Positions 26,297 to 36,393 are shown, counted from the first letter of the stretch. The stretch: DNA of 64,000 nt from Bryobacterales bacterium (GCA_016789785.1 JAEUQE010000006.1:31100-95099), one strand, 5' to 3'. The notes: generated by a model from the letters alone, not told the origin. Made by a program: numbers and translations.

Positions 26297-29200
26297 TCAA
26301 GTTTGGATCACCACGGTCAGATCGCTGCCCGGGTCGGGCGAGGCAACAGAGAGGATATCGAACGCAAGAGCATCGCCTTCGTGCAGGATCGGCGTGGGCC
26401 ATATGGTCGGACGCACGTTCTCGCCAGCAGCGTGGTCGTTTGCGAAGATCGCGTCGAAGGTCTGGTTGTCCGGGTCTGCGGCGAGCACCTGCACGTATTC
26501 CTCATTCGCGGTGCCAAGCCCTACGTGAACGAATTCGCCGACTTCGATTCCGAGACGGTTCGCGCCGTATGATGCGATCTGCACCGTCTGCGGCGATCCG
26601 CTCGCAGTGACCGCTTGCGCGAGCGCGATGCCGTAGTCGTTGTATGGTAGCCTTCGCGTCTCGGGTGTCCCGTAGCCGTCGTTGTTCACCAGGAAGTCGT
26701 AGGTGTTCTTGTACGCGGTGGGCAGCGCCTGGGCGATCCCCATGTACTCCAGCGGTTGCCACGTCGCACCGTCGTCGCGGCTGAACTTCACCAGATAGGC
26801 GCTCTGGCCGTCGCTCGTGCCCTGCTGGACATAGGCGAATACGCATCGGATCGAAGCTGCGTCGTGGACCTTCATCGGGATCGCCACGTTCTCCTGGGCA
26901 GAGAGAGGGCCCTGGATCTGGAACGTGTAGGCACCGCCCGAGCACGTTCGGTCGCCAGGCATGTACGGCTCATTGTGATGCGATAGCGGGAACACAGTGA
27001 ACGGACCGTAGCCGAAGTGGTTTGCCACGCCGACCAGCGCAGCCACGATGCAAGCGGATGGAAGCGTCGCCACGATCCTGGGCGGCAGCCCTGGCGTCCG
27101 GAAGAAGCCCCTCTTCACGGCCATCGTGAAGAGTTTCATGTCGAGCTTGTAGAACCGGATGCCGGCGAGATGCGGGCAGCGGAACGTTCCGAAGGTGGCG
27201 TAGCCCGGATCGACGCCTGGATAGGCGCGCTGGATCTGGAACGGGCCGGTCGAGACAACATCTCCCGTATCTCCAGGGCCAACGATCTGAGCGCACTCGT
27301 AGGAGCGCCGGCCGGAGTGGTTCGCGTCCGCTGCCTCGTCGTTGAACACGATGAAGTCGCCGACCCGGAACGCGTGTGACGTGTCCGGGTTCACGGCGCA
27401 GTTGACCGTCACTGGATCGGTGCTCGCGTCGATGCCGGTATCGAGGCTGGCCCACAGATCCGTGGCGAGTTCATCCACGTAGTACAGCCCCATGGCGATC
27501 TCGGTCGCGCCCGCGATGTTCTGGTTGCCGGCAGCGTCGGGTTGGATCTCAATGTCATCCACAGCGAACGAGCCATAATCCGTGAGCTTGGGAGTGCCGG
27601 TGACGATGCCAGGAACGCCCGTATCGTAAAAGATCTCGTCAGGCACCGGCGAGGCCTCCACATCCGCTGGCTTTGGGCCGTCGACTAAGTCGTACATCGA
27701 ATCCGTCGTGGTGCGCCCTTGGATGTCGATCGAGTAGTCCCGGTTGAGTTTCCACCCGGTGACCCGGAACTCCCCGGAGCCGTTCGGCATGTCGGTGTGG
27801 GCCATCGAGCAGACCATCCCCGGCTCTGTATTGAGCGCGAGTACTGTGGTCCGGAAAGAGATCAAGCGCGCGGCTTTCCATTCCGGTGCGCTGATCCCGC
27901 CCAACTCCTCGCGAAGCCGCGTGCTGATGGTCCGCGCCGCTTGCGACTTCGAGAACGTGCCGCATAGGTTCACCTGCGCCTTCAGGAACAGCGGGCCGGC
28001 ATCCGCGCCAATGCGTGTGGCGTAGTCGATGTCGTAAACCGCGACCGAGTTGTTGACGAACTGGTAATCCTGGTCCGCGAAGTTTGCCGTGAGGTGGTTG
28101 AAAGAGGGCTTCAGCGGAGCCAACTGGAGCGACTGGAACAGGATGTTGCCGGCGGTGAAAGCCTCCACTGTGCTGCTGTTCACGCGGATGCCGATCTTGA
28201 GCTTGCCGAAGGCGAACGTGTAGTAACCCAGGCAGTTCATCAACACTTCCTGGAGCCAGTCGCGGAGTGGCTTTTCCTCTTGGAGCACGCCGCGGAATTT
28301 GAACTGCGTTTCGCTGCCGGAACCCACCAGCTTGGTGACCGACTCGTTGCAAATCGAGGCTGCCGCGATCGTGGCGTCCACGTCGAACAGCGTCTCGGCG
28401 AGGTCCAACTGCTCAGTAGTGGCGCCCGCGCCCAATCGCAGGCCACGCGCGCGGAGCAGCATGTTGACAGCGATCCATACCGGGTTCGTCAGTGCGGGCC
28501 CGAACGTCCGGACGCCTGGCGACGTCCACACCCATCCGCTCATCCCCTGGAGCACGTTGGCGATCATGGCGTGGTCGCCTGGCTTCGACAGTTGCAGTCC
28601 CTTTGCGTCCGACCTGCGGATTACGATGAACGCGGTTCCGGCCGCGAAATTGTCCTTGTAGGTCGAGTTGCCGGAATAGACCTTCCGCCAGTCGCCGCCC
28701 GTGGTATTGCCGGATTGATCGAGCGAGAAGAAGTCCGTCGCACCGGCCGGATCGGTGCCGAGGCACTGGCGCAGGCCGAAGTTGTTCGTGGGATAGCCGT
28801 GATGCGCCTGGCCATCCAGCGTGCTGCCGACGAACGTCTCCGCGGTGCCGTCGCCGTCCAGGTCCTCGTAATGAGGAGCAGTGTAGGCGATGATCGGCCC
28901 TTCGCCGACGATCCCCAGTGCTTCGTAGAAATCGCTCTCGTCGCGGCCTGCCGCGATCTTGCAGTTCACCGGCATCTCGGCGTCGGTGTAGATCTCGGGC
29001 ACGATCTGGTCGTAGATCGAATCCGCGACAAGCGACGTGCTGGTGATGTTGGCCCGGTTGAAGCCCCACACGCCGGTCGAGTTGTCCTTGATCCGGACGC
29101 CCTGCGGTTCGGCAATGATGCCGCCGTAGTAACGCTTCATGTTGTGCGCGAGGCAGCCATTGGCGGTCTCGTAGCCCTTATCGCACTTCGTCGCGTCGGC

Positions 29201-30157
29201 ACTCGGGAAATGGACCAGCTCGAGCGAGCCGGACTGGGCGTAGGGGCAGGCCTGCGAGTCGAAGACCTTCCAACAGGTGCGCGAGATCTTTCGCGTCGGA
29301 TAGGGCAGGTTCAGTTCGTACAGGCCATCTGCGGCAGTGACCTTGAATTCCGGTCCCGAGTCGAAGGACCAATCGACGATATCGCCCTTCCACAGGTCGA
29401 GTTTGATCAGCGTGCCGACATGCAGGAGCGAGAACTCAATCGAGGCGCGGAACAGGTCCACGTCGTTGACGAGGCCCCGCATGACGCGATCGGCGTTGCC
29501 AAACGCGAACGTCGCCTGGTCTGCCTCGTTCCCCATGCTCTGCGAGATACCGTCGAAGTCCAGGAGGCGCGGCAGGTACAACTGCGCGCCGACGGTGCAT
29601 CGCCGGTCGGAGAGGTAGATGGCCGGATACCCGCCCTGGAGAGGCTGGATCTTGATGAGCGGGATCATCTGCTGCACCTGCGGCAGCAGTGCGTCCTTGA
29701 GCGCCTGGGTCGGGAACCGCGTCACGATCGTGATCGGCGAGTAGGTGGGCGAACTCGACGGGATCTCGACGAGCGTGATGCCGACGCTGCACACCCAGTC
29801 GGCGACCATCTCCCAGGCGAGAGGCTCGTTGGCGAACCGGCAGGTGTAGGCCGTGGTGCCGTTGCCATCGTCGTCGGGCGCGTTGTAGGTGAACGCGCCA
29901 TACGGGCCGTACTTCGACTCCCAGAAGTTGCGGAAGGCAATCCGCTGCGAATCATTCATCCATTGGCGGCGCACGGTGAAGCGCTTCGCGCCGTTGCCGA
30001 GGAGAAATCGCTGCTCGATCTTCGCGTTGCCGGAACCAAATTGATGGATGGCCACGTCCGGACGGTGCGCGCGGCCGTACGGGTAGTCCGAGACGATGGG
30101 AAACGTGCCAGACGCAACGATCTCCGGAACCTCGATGTTGCCGATGTAGTCAGGCAT
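26297..30157 (-). CDS. Tail-tip hub protein, apparent fusion of lambda M-, L- and J-like parts
   Basis: 1,286 aa. Residues 40-130 resemble a lambda gpM-type minor tail protein (RRQWMND, AFRNFWESKYG, GITLVEI). Residues 160-345 match the DUF2163/phage BR0599/gpL type and contain four Cys at about 295, 304, 325 and 335 (CWKVFDSQAC and CDKGYETANGC), followed by HNMKRYYGG. In lambda gpL the corresponding four Cys bind a [4Fe-4S] cluster. The remaining 900 residues look like a gpJ-type central tip with beta-rich attachment domains. It would close the tail tube and contact the host. It starts 9 nt after the 90-aa gene and ends about 210 bp before the NACHT start. Confidence 0.75.
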   Translation of the reverse strand: MPDYIGNIEVPEIVASGTFPIVSDYPYGRAHRPDVAIHQFGSGNAKIEQRFLLGNGAKRFTVRRQWMNDSQRIAFRNFWESKYGPYGAFTYNAPDDDGNGTTAYTCRFANEPLAWEMVADWVCSVGITLVEIPSSSPTYSPITIVTRFPTQALKDALLPQVQQMIPLIKIQPLQGGYPAIYLSDRRCTVGAQLYLPRLLDFDGISQSMGNEADQATFAFGNADRVMRGLVNDVDLFRASIEFSLLHVGTLIKLDLWKGDIVDWSFDSGPEFKVTAADGLYELNLPYPTRKISRTCWKVFDSQACPYAQSGSLELVHFPSADATKCDKGYETANGCLAHNMKRYYGGIIAEPQGVRIKDNSTGVWGFNRANITSTSLVADSIYDQIVPEIYTDAEMPVNCKIAAGRDESDFYEALGIVGEGPIIAYTAPHYEDLDGDGTAETFVGSTLDGQAHHGYPTNNFGLRQCLGTDPAGATDFFSLDQSGNTTGGDWRKVYSGNSTYKDNFAAGTAFIVIRRSDAKGLQLSKPGDHAMIANVLQGMSGWVWTSPGVRTFGPALTNPVWIAVNMLLRARGLRLGAGATTEQLDLAETLFDVDATIAAASICNESVTKLVGSGSETQFKFRGVLQEEKPLRDWLQEVLMNCLGYYTFAFGKLKIGIRVNSSTVEAFTAGNILFQSLQLAPLKPSFNHLTANFADQDYQFVNNSVAVYDIDYATRIGADAGPLFLKAQVNLCGTFSKSQAARTISTRLREELGGISAPEWKAARLISFRTTVLALNTEPGMVCSMAHTDMPNGSGEFRVTGWKLNRDYSIDIQGRTTTDSMYDLVDGPKPADVEASPVPDEIFYDTGVPGIVTGTPKLTDYGSFAVDDIEIQPDAAGNQNIAGATEIAMGLYYVDELATDLWASLDTGIDASTDPVTVNCAVNPDTSHAFRVGDFIVFNDEAADANHSGRRSYECAQIVGPGDTGDVVSTGPFQIQRAYPGVDPGYATFGTFRCPHLAGIRFYKLDMKLFTMAVKRGFFRTPGLPPRIVATLPSACIVAALVGVANHFGYGPFTVFPLSHHNEPYMPGDRTCSGGAYTFQIQGPLSAQENVAIPMKVHDAASIRCVFAYVQQGTSDGQSAYLVKFSRDDGATWQPLEYMGIAQALPTAYKNTYDFLVNNDGYGTPETRRLPYNDYGIALAQAVTASGSPQTVQIASYGANRLGIEVGEFVHVGLGTANEEYVQVLAADPDNQTFDAIFANDHAAGENVRPTIWPTPILHEGDALAFDILSVASPDPGSDLTVVIQT

Positions 30158-30166
30158 GGAGAGGTG

Positions 30167-30439
30167 TTAGCGTTCTTCGACCTTCACAATGAACGAGCGG
30201 TCCTCCGTTCGGCCACCCGTCGTTGTGATCCTGTTGGTTACCCCGTACGACTGGCCCGCCGCGCCGCCGGACAGCCAGACCGTCGCTGCCTTGGTGGTGT
30301 TACTGTCGGAGACTTTGATCAAGCCAGTCGGGACAATCCACTCGCTTGCGGCGATGGTGTCGGTGTTGAGCCAACGGTTCCAATCGACCGAGTAATCGAG
30401 GACGGCGTTGGGGTCCTTGGTGTACGTCACGGAGATCAA
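30167..30439 (-). CDS. Small phage protein (90 aa), beta-rich
   Basis: 90-aa protein (MISVTYTKDPNAVLDYSVDW, ending DRSFIVKVEER) with several predicted beta strands, like the short Ig- or wedge-like proteins often found between phage tail genes. Its start overlaps the end of the LamG-like gene by 4 bp, and it ends 9 nt before the tail-tip gene. A tail accessory or head-decoration role is possible. The WLSGGAAGQSYGVTNRITTTGGR segment resembles phage proteins that assist fibre attachment, but I am not sure of the family. Confidence 0.65.
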   Translation of the reverse strand: MISVTYTKDPNAVLDYSVDWNRWLNTDTIAASEWIVPTGLIKVSDSNTTKAATVWLSGGAAGQSYGVTNRITTTGGRTEDRSFIVKVEER

Positions 30440-31584
30440 GGATCAATCTTTCTCTTCTCTGGCCGAACGACCAACAGGCGCGACTCCTCGGGAACCATCA
30501 GCGAGCGTGCCTCCGGCCGGATCAGCCACGTTCGCGATGGAGCCATTGCCGGCCTCAGTTGCGCTACGAAGCTTGACGCGCCCGCAATCAGTGCTGCCCG
30601 CGAGAACCCCAGGAACCGCGTTGCGAGCTGGCTGGAGCTTCCCTGAATCTGCGCAGAGCGGGGTTTGCCGATGTGCTTCTCCGAGGTGACCCCGGAGCCG
30701 CCGGCCACCTGCGCATCACGATAGGAGAGTGATGGTCCGTACCAGAAGGCTTGGCGCTTGGCCAGCAGGATGCGCGATCCGGAAACCAGTTGACGCATCT
30801 CCTCCGGATACAGCGCCCGCGTCCACGAGGCGATGCCGAAGATCTCGGCGAACATCCCAGGCGTCGTGGACGACAATGGGAACACGGAGGCGCTACCGGA
30901 GGCACTGCTCGCGCTTGAAATCGTGCTCTGCACAACAAGGACGCCGTTGTGATACACGCTCGCCGTCCCGTTGGTGTCCATCGGAAGAACGAAGGAGATG
31001 CAATTGAGCTTGCGAAAATCGCCGCCGTAGGAGCCCCACTCGAAAGGACCGTACGGCGACGTGCTGTTGCGGAAGATGCATTTGTACTTGCCGGTGCTCG
31101 TTCGCAAACCGACCCACCATCCAGTCGTATAGCTCGTGCTGCAAATCGTCGGAAAGCCCGTGCCGTTCAGCCGATTGATTCGGAACCACACGCAGACGGA
31201 AATGGTCTTGCCCGTTCCATCCCCGATGTAGGCCGGTGCGTCAGCCATGGAACTGCCGGACCAGCTCACCTGCTCATTACTACAGGCGAGCGCCGCGCCG
31301 AACGGTGTCGCCACGTTGCCTCCTGATCCGGTCGGGACCGTCAATCCGGAGGGAGCAGCGCCGAACAGCATGCGGCGCTGGAAATAGGCCGGCGAGTATT
31401 CGAACGGAATCGTGGCGCGCCTGGCGTTCAGCCGCCAGGGATTGAACCACATTCTCGGATCACGCGTCGGTAGCCACAGAGCATACAGGCCATTGCCAAG
31501 CGGCGCGTTGAAGTCAGGATACGGTTCGCACACGCCACTCGGGAACAGCGTTTCCGAGGTGGGGTTCAAGGGCAGGCAACGCAT
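30436..31584 (-). CDS. LamG/concanavalin-like tail protein
   Basis: 382 aa. Residues about 120-270 show a LamG-like jelly-roll (KTISVCVWFRINRLNG, GWWVGLRTSTGKYKC, GTASVYHNGVLVV, FGIASWTRALYPEEM), a carbohydrate-binding fold often used by tail spikes and fibres. The N-terminal 100 residues (GLYALWLPTRDPRMWFNPW, ATIPFEYSPAYFQRR) are a conserved phage-type connector, and the C-terminus is Ser/Ala-rich. It overlaps the upstream gene by 1 bp and the downstream gene by 4 bp. It is probably a minor tail protein for glycan recognition. Confidence 0.7.
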   Translation of the reverse strand: MRCLPLNPTSETLFPSGVCEPYPDFNAPLGNGLYALWLPTRDPRMWFNPWRLNARRATIPFEYSPAYFQRRMLFGAAPSGLTVPTGSGGNVATPFGAALACSNEQVSWSGSSMADAPAYIGDGTGKTISVCVWFRINRLNGTGFPTICSTSYTTGWWVGLRTSTGKYKCIFRNSTSPYGPFEWGSYGGDFRKLNCISFVLPMDTNGTASVYHNGVLVVQSTISSASSASGSASVFPLSSTTPGMFAEIFGIASWTRALYPEEMRQLVSGSRILLAKRQAFWYGPSLSYRDAQVAGGSGVTSEKHIGKPRSAQIQGSSSQLATRFLGFSRAALIAGASSFVAQLRPAMAPSRTWLIRPEARSLMVPEESRLLVVRPEKRKIDP

Positions 31585-32060
31585 CAGACAACCTCGAACT
31601 GCACGCCGCGCCAGAAGGCGATGTTGTCCGTCGCATCGAGCGCAAGGCCACTACGGTTCACTGCGAGCACCCCCCACACTGGCGGCAGCACGTTTCCGAA
31701 TGCCTGCGCGACCGAGAATGGCGGGCTGATCAGAATGCCCGACGCCGGGATATACAGCGATCCGATTTCGCGAATGGAGAGCGTTTCGAGCGTGACCGAA
31801 ACCGGCTCATCTACGCCGGTGACTCCTGCCGGGTAAATCGGAGACGCATCGTCCGCAGCACCCCACGCGAAAAAGTAAACACCGTAGCGATCGCCGAGGC
31901 TGCCCGAAGCGGGCTTGATCTTGAACTGGCAGATGGCGTCAACGTAGCGAGTGTCCTGGTTCTCGACCTTCGCCGAACTTCGGGTCGCGCCGGTAGCGAG
32001 TCCGTTCAGCGTGATGCTGAAGTTGTTGACTGGCCCGAACTGCGTACGGATGGTGGACAC
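31584..32060 (-). CDS. Uncharacterised phage tail protein (158 aa)
   Basis: 158 aa, beta-rich, starting MSTIRTQFGPVNNFSITLNGLATG, with ASGILISPPFSVAQAFGNVLPP near residue 100. No family is recognised. It is tightly packed between two tail genes (9 nt after the 127-aa gene, 1-bp overlap with the next), so it is part of the tail-tip cluster. No membrane or catalytic motif is visible. Confidence 0.6.
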   Translation of the reverse strand: MSTIRTQFGPVNNFSITLNGLATGATRSSAKVENQDTRYVDAICQFKIKPASGSLGDRYGVYFFAWGAADDASPIYPAGVTGVDEPVSVTLETLSIREIGSLYIPASGILISPPFSVAQAFGNVLPPVWGVLAVNRSGLALDATDNIAFWRGVQFEVV

Positions 32061-32069
32061 GAGCGCCTC

Positions 32070-32453
32070 CTAATCCTGCAGGATTGACAGGTCGTTCTCT
32101 CGAATGATCACGAAGTCGCCGTCGTTTACTGTGGCCGGCGCAGAGAGCGCCCCGCCACCCAGGAAGTTGCCGCCGCTTTGAGCGTCCCAGAGGCCGATGT
32201 GCGTATATGTGCCCGCAGGAACCTGGAAGGAGAGTACGATGCCGTTCCGAACCCGCTTGGAGTTTCCGCTATCATCGACAGGCGTATAGGAGTCCGCCGA
32301 CTGTCGAACGTACGGCCCACCTCCGGCTTCGTTCGCGCCCGTCTTACCCGGATCGGCGCTATGCAGGCTGCACCAGCGGGCAGCAATCGAGAAATCCTGC
32401 CCGAGGAAAGCCTTCTCAAGGATCTTCTGGTCGAGGTAAGCGGAAAACGGCAT
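32070..32453 (-). CDS. Tail protein with fibre-attachment-like fold (127 aa)
   Basis: 127 aa. N-terminus SAYLDQKILEKAFLGQDF is helical. The rest has strands and turns resembling the short phage domain that begins with a helix and then reads LWDAQSGGNFLGGGALS and INDGD-like segments, common in phage tail-needle or baseplate proteins. It lies between the gpM/DUF2460-like gene and the 158-aa gene, all co-oriented and nearly contiguous. Exact role unknown. Confidence 0.65.
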   Translation of the reverse strand: MPFSAYLDQKILEKAFLGQDFSIAARWCSLHSADPGKTGANEAGGGPYVRQSADSYTPVDDSGNSKRVRNGIVLSFQVPAGTYTHIGLWDAQSGGNFLGGGALSAPATVNDGDFVIIRENDLSILQD

Positions 32454-32471
32454 GCTGCTTTCTCCTGCGGC

Positions 32472-32873
32472 TTACGCCAGTTCAATCAGTTCGACGTTCA
32501 TACTCGATCGCCCGGGCTCGCTGGTCTGATTCCACTCGCAGTTGAACCGCACGACGTAGCGCCCCTGTGTCGCCTGACCCGTTGGATCATGGGAGAACTT
32601 TGGGCTGGTTTCGTACGGGTCGTAGAAGTAGAACGCCTCGGTAGCGCCGTTCCGGGCATCGTAGAAATCGCGGAGCGTCTGAAGGGCGGCGGGCGGCAAC
32701 CGCTTTGCCAATCGCCAGCGCTTCCGGCTGTTGGTCACGAGCACGGAGCGTTGCGACTCGCCGTTCTTGTACTCGTTCTCGATCACGGGATAAGCCCGCT
32801 CGTGCGCGAACGCTCGCGACAAAGACTGCGGCATCACCGTCGCTGGAGCCGCGTTCTGCACTGAGCCAGGCAT
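32472..32873 (-). CDS. Minor tail protein, DUF2460/gpM-like
   Basis: 133 aa starting at ATG 32873, which overlaps the tape-measure stop (TAATG). The pattern RRWRLAKRLPPAALQTLRDFYDARNG, then FYFYDPYET and a C-terminal strand, resembles phage minor tail proteins of the gpM/DUF2460 type that join the tape measure end to the tail tip. It is the first gene after the tape measure, the expected position. No frameshift or mutation is visible. Confidence 0.7.
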   Translation of the reverse strand: MPGSVQNAAPATVMPQSLSRAFAHERAYPVIENEYKNGESQRSVLVTNSRKRWRLAKRLPPAALQTLRDFYDARNGATEAFYFYDPYETSPKFSHDPTGQATQGRYVVRFNCEWNQTSEPGRSSMNVELIELA

Positions 32874-35800
32874 TACGACACAAGCGTCCCAGGAGCCAGC
32901 TGGAGAGCGGTCATTTCTCGCCGGCCCGCATTGCTTTTCATGGCAGTGATCGCGCCCTGAGTGACCACGCGACCGTTCTGGATCACAACGTTGCCCACCG
33001 TCTGCGAATCGATCGAGAGCGGAATTACGATGGTCCCACCCGCGTTAGTCGCCACACCGCGGCCGACCTGGTCGAGCGACGGCAGGCCGGCGATTCCGGA
33101 CAACGGTTGGCCGTTGTTGTAATGCGTCGCCTGGTAGAGGCCGCCGCCGGTCTCGACCAGCGATAGTGGAGTCACGCTCTGGGGCATGCCTTTGGGGTTC
33201 TGACCAGTGGTCATCGCGTACAACTGGATGAGGTCACGGAGTTGCGGAGAGCGGATGGCAATGTCGAGGTTCCCACCGAACGCGGACTTGGCGGTGTCTA
33301 CGATCTGCTTCAGAAGAGTCTTGTCCTGGATATCGACGCCGTAGAGCGCCTTGATCTTCTCCTTCGCCTTTTCCTCTGCGCCTTTGATGAACATGCGAAC
33401 AATGCCCGCTGCGAAGCCCGCGATCGCGCCGATAGCCGCTCCGATGGGCCCGCCGAACTTCGCGCCAATCATAGCGCCGCCCGCCGTGGTCATCCCAACT
33501 CCGGACCAACCGCCGCGACGCAGGCCTTCGAGCGCAAGGAGGCCGCCGCCAGCCAGCAACGCGCCGCCCTGCCAGCCGCCGATTCCGCGGGCGTCGGCGA
33601 TCTTGGTCATATTGCCGAGCTCGTCAACGCGCCATCGCTCCGGCCGGAATCCGATATTCCCCAACCGAGTAAGCGAGTCTTTCCAGCCGCCGACCATGCC
33701 GCCCCAATTGAACAGCCCGCCTCGCGTCACGCCTCCGGCACCACTCGCGCCAGCCGGGATGAACGGCGGCGTGCCCCAACCACCGACCGATCCGCCGGGA
33801 ATCGGGCCACCGCCGGTCCCACCGAACACCGGAATCGCGCCAACTCCCAGGATTCCGCCCAGCCCGCCGAGGATGCCGCCGCTACCACCGGGACCGGCAC
33901 CACCGCCCGCGAACGTGACGCGCTGGCCCGTGAACATGTACATCAGCGTGGCGGCGACGCGCGAGGTGACCACCTCCTTGATCGCGGTCAGGACAGCGGT
34001 CTTGAAGGAGTTGCCGATGGCCGACCATACAGACTGCGATTTCTGAAGGAGCGCGTCGAAGACGCCACCAGCCTGCTGCTTGAGAGAGTCGAAGATCTGC
34101 CGGTTGTGATCGCGGATGATCCCGGCAGTCCGGTTCGCGGCGTTCTGGCGAGCGGCGTTGACAGCCTCGTCCGTCGCCTCCTGGTTGGCCTGGCGGATCT
34201 CGTCGCGTTGCTGCGTGTACTCGGCGATGCGGCGCTGGACTTCGTCGGCAGTGTACCCAAGCCGCTTCATCTCCAGTTCGTAGTCCATCACCCGCAGTGA
34301 GGTTTCGAGGTCGAATAACCGCTGCTTGACCTCGTGGACCTTTCCCACGTAATCGATCTCGATCTGTGCCTTCTCCTGCTCAACCGCGACCTTCTGCTCG
34401 AGCGTTTGCGCATCGAAGGATTCCAGCGTCCGGAGGCGTGCGTCGCGCTCGAAACCCGCGCGCTGCTGTTCGATCTGGAACAGTTCCTTCAGGTGGTCCA
34501 TGTTCTGGCGCGCAATCTCGTCGTTGTAGTGGAGCCGCTTCTGGTACAGTTCGGCCTCCCACTCCATTCGCCGCTGACGCGCTTCATCCTCGGCCTCCAG
34601 ATATTTTTGGAGCGCCTCGCGGTTGTCCTTCTGGAATTTCTCCTTGAACGCCGTCCATTTCGTGGACAGCTCATCGATGACGGCGTTCCACGCCTTCGCG
34701 GTCAGCGCGACGCGCTTGCCATCGTCCATCGTGGTCCACTTCTGGATCTTGACGTTCATCTCCGCGATCTCGCCCGCGAATCCAGGCGTAGCCTTCGCGC
34801 GCGCTTGGGCCGCGGACTGAACCGCGTCCTGCTCGGCCTTCGTCTGAAACTCGCGGATCGCCTTGGCACGCTTTAATCGCTCGATCTCGGCGTCGATATC
34901 CTCCTTCTTCCTGCCTGCTCCTTGTATGGTGATCTTGGGACCCCACTCGGTCCTATACCATTCGAAACCACCCTCAACGCCCGGAAGCAGTCGCCGGCCC
35001 AGCACCAGCTCGCGGATCTGGTCGTCCGTCATGCCGCGCTTGTTCAGATCCTCAACCTTGAGCTTGCCGCTCAGGAGATCCTGCCGGAGCCCCTGCCGTT
35101 CCATCTCCTTGAAGCGGCTCTCCATCTGTTCCTGCATGTCGGTGTACTGCTTGTAGATGATGGCGCCGCCCGCGGCAACACCGGTGATCAGGAGCGCCAT
35201 GGGATTGCCGATCATCGCAAGCCTACCGGCGGCCATCGCTACCGTGAGCCCTTCCACAGCCTTCGTGATGGCGATGATTCCGGTGGCGATCTTGTAGGTG
35301 GCCAGCGCAACACCCACCAGGGCCGCAGCCTGCGCGAGCTTCTTGAGCAGGTCGACGTTCTCGGTCAACCACTTCACTGCCTCGCGCAGGGCCGCGATGA
35401 TGGCACGGTACTCCTCGACAAACTCCTGCCCGATCGCCTTTCGCAGGTCCCTGACTTCCTGCGCAAGCCTGTTCATCTGTGACTCGGCTTGTCCGGAAGC
35501 GGCAGCCGCGGTGCCCTGAATCTCGGCCCCGGCCTTCATGACGGCGTTGTATCGGAGTTGGACCCTCTCGTTCTCTGACAGGGTCCGGCCAAGCTTCAGT
35601 TCGGCGAGTTCAATCTCCTTGTCGAACTGGACCCTGATCCCAAGCTGCTTGAGCGCACGCTCCTGGCCGAATTCAATCGCGCGCAGGATACCTTCGAGCG
35701 CCTCAGGTGAATTGAGGTTCTCATCAAGGATCGCGGCGTCCTTGGCGAGCTTGGCCAGCCCTTGCGCCTTCTCCAGGCCGAGATCGGCAACGATCAGCCG

Positions 35801-36193
35801 GTTGATGGTCCGTAGAGCGACCTCGTCCTCGAGATTCAAGTCCTGGATCGCCTGAGATGTCTTCTTCACAGACTCGGCAGAGATACTGTGGGCTTTCGCC
35901 AGCGCAAGAGTCGCCGTCTCTAGCCTCTCCACATGGGCGGCATCCTTGACCGCATCGATCGTGAACGCCTTCGCCCACTGCAGAGCGGTCCTGATGGCGT
36001 CCGCGAGGAGGTTGCCAGCGGCTGCACCCTTCACCATGCTGACCGTCAGACCATCGATCCCCTGAGACGCACCCGTGGCAGCGCGCCTGGCGACATCCTC
36101 CATGCCCGACAGACCGGTATTGATGCTCTTGATCGAAGCGTTCGCCTTGTTGACGTCCACTTCGACGACGAGTTCGAGCTTGTTGTTAGGCAT
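32873..36193 (-). CDS. Tail tape measure protein
   Basis: 1,106 aa, the longest tail gene after the chaperones, as expected for a tape measure that sets tail length. The first 270 residues are helical with Lys- and Glu-rich segments; residues about 275-350 hold hydrophobic stretches (LVGVALATYKIATGIIAI, AMIGNPMALLITGVAAGGAII) typical of tape measures that cross the membrane during injection. A long coiled coil follows (about 440-730), then a Gly/Pro-rich segment (about 790-870) and a second hydrophobic part near 930 (GPIGAAIGAIAGFAAGIV). The gene order (chaperones, then this, then minor tail proteins) supports the call. It starts 200 bp after the TIR cargo. Confidence 0.9.
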   Translation of the reverse strand: MPNNKLELVVEVDVNKANASIKSINTGLSGMEDVARRAATGASQGIDGLTVSMVKGAAAGNLLADAIRTALQWAKAFTIDAVKDAAHVERLETATLALAKAHSISAESVKKTSQAIQDLNLEDEVALRTINRLIVADLGLEKAQGLAKLAKDAAILDENLNSPEALEGILRAIEFGQERALKQLGIRVQFDKEIELAELKLGRTLSENERVQLRYNAVMKAGAEIQGTAAAASGQAESQMNRLAQEVRDLRKAIGQEFVEEYRAIIAALREAVKWLTENVDLLKKLAQAAALVGVALATYKIATGIIAITKAVEGLTVAMAAGRLAMIGNPMALLITGVAAGGAIIYKQYTDMQEQMESRFKEMERQGLRQDLLSGKLKVEDLNKRGMTDDQIRELVLGRRLLPGVEGGFEWYRTEWGPKITIQGAGRKKEDIDAEIERLKRAKAIREFQTKAEQDAVQSAAQARAKATPGFAGEIAEMNVKIQKWTTMDDGKRVALTAKAWNAVIDELSTKWTAFKEKFQKDNREALQKYLEAEDEARQRRMEWEAELYQKRLHYNDEIARQNMDHLKELFQIEQQRAGFERDARLRTLESFDAQTLEQKVAVEQEKAQIEIDYVGKVHEVKQRLFDLETSLRVMDYELEMKRLGYTADEVQRRIAEYTQQRDEIRQANQEATDEAVNAARQNAANRTAGIIRDHNRQIFDSLKQQAGGVFDALLQKSQSVWSAIGNSFKTAVLTAIKEVVTSRVAATLMYMFTGQRVTFAGGGAGPGGSGGILGGLGGILGVGAIPVFGGTGGGPIPGGSVGGWGTPPFIPAGASGAGGVTRGGLFNWGGMVGGWKDSLTRLGNIGFRPERWRVDELGNMTKIADARGIGGWQGGALLAGGGLLALEGLRRGGWSGVGMTTAGGAMIGAKFGGPIGAAIGAIAGFAAGIVRMFIKGAEEKAKEKIKALYGVDIQDKTLLKQIVDTAKSAFGGNLDIAIRSPQLRDLIQLYAMTTGQNPKGMPQSVTPLSLVETGGGLYQATHYNNGQPLSGIAGLPSLDQVGRGVATNAGGTIVIPLSIDSQTVGNVVIQNGRVVTQGAITAMKSNAGRREMTALQLAPGTLVS

Positions 36194-36393
36194 GTGGAAG
36201 ACGAGCGGAGGTCGCGAGTGCGCGAGTTACGGATTAGCTCATCTTGATCGGAACATCACCGGTTTGGAATATGAAGCTTGGGCGCAGCCCGTATTAATCG
36301 CCTCCCGGAGCTTTGTTCGGGATACCTGACGGATCCAACGAAAGTGCGCTGAGCGGTTTTCAGATCTCCAGGTGTGCGGAGTTCATCCGAAAC

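Noticed and set aside
28094..30646. Plus-strand open frame of 850 codons
   Set aside because: Antisense to the tail-tip gene, whose Cys motif and gene order are convincing. Long antisense frames are expected at this GC content.
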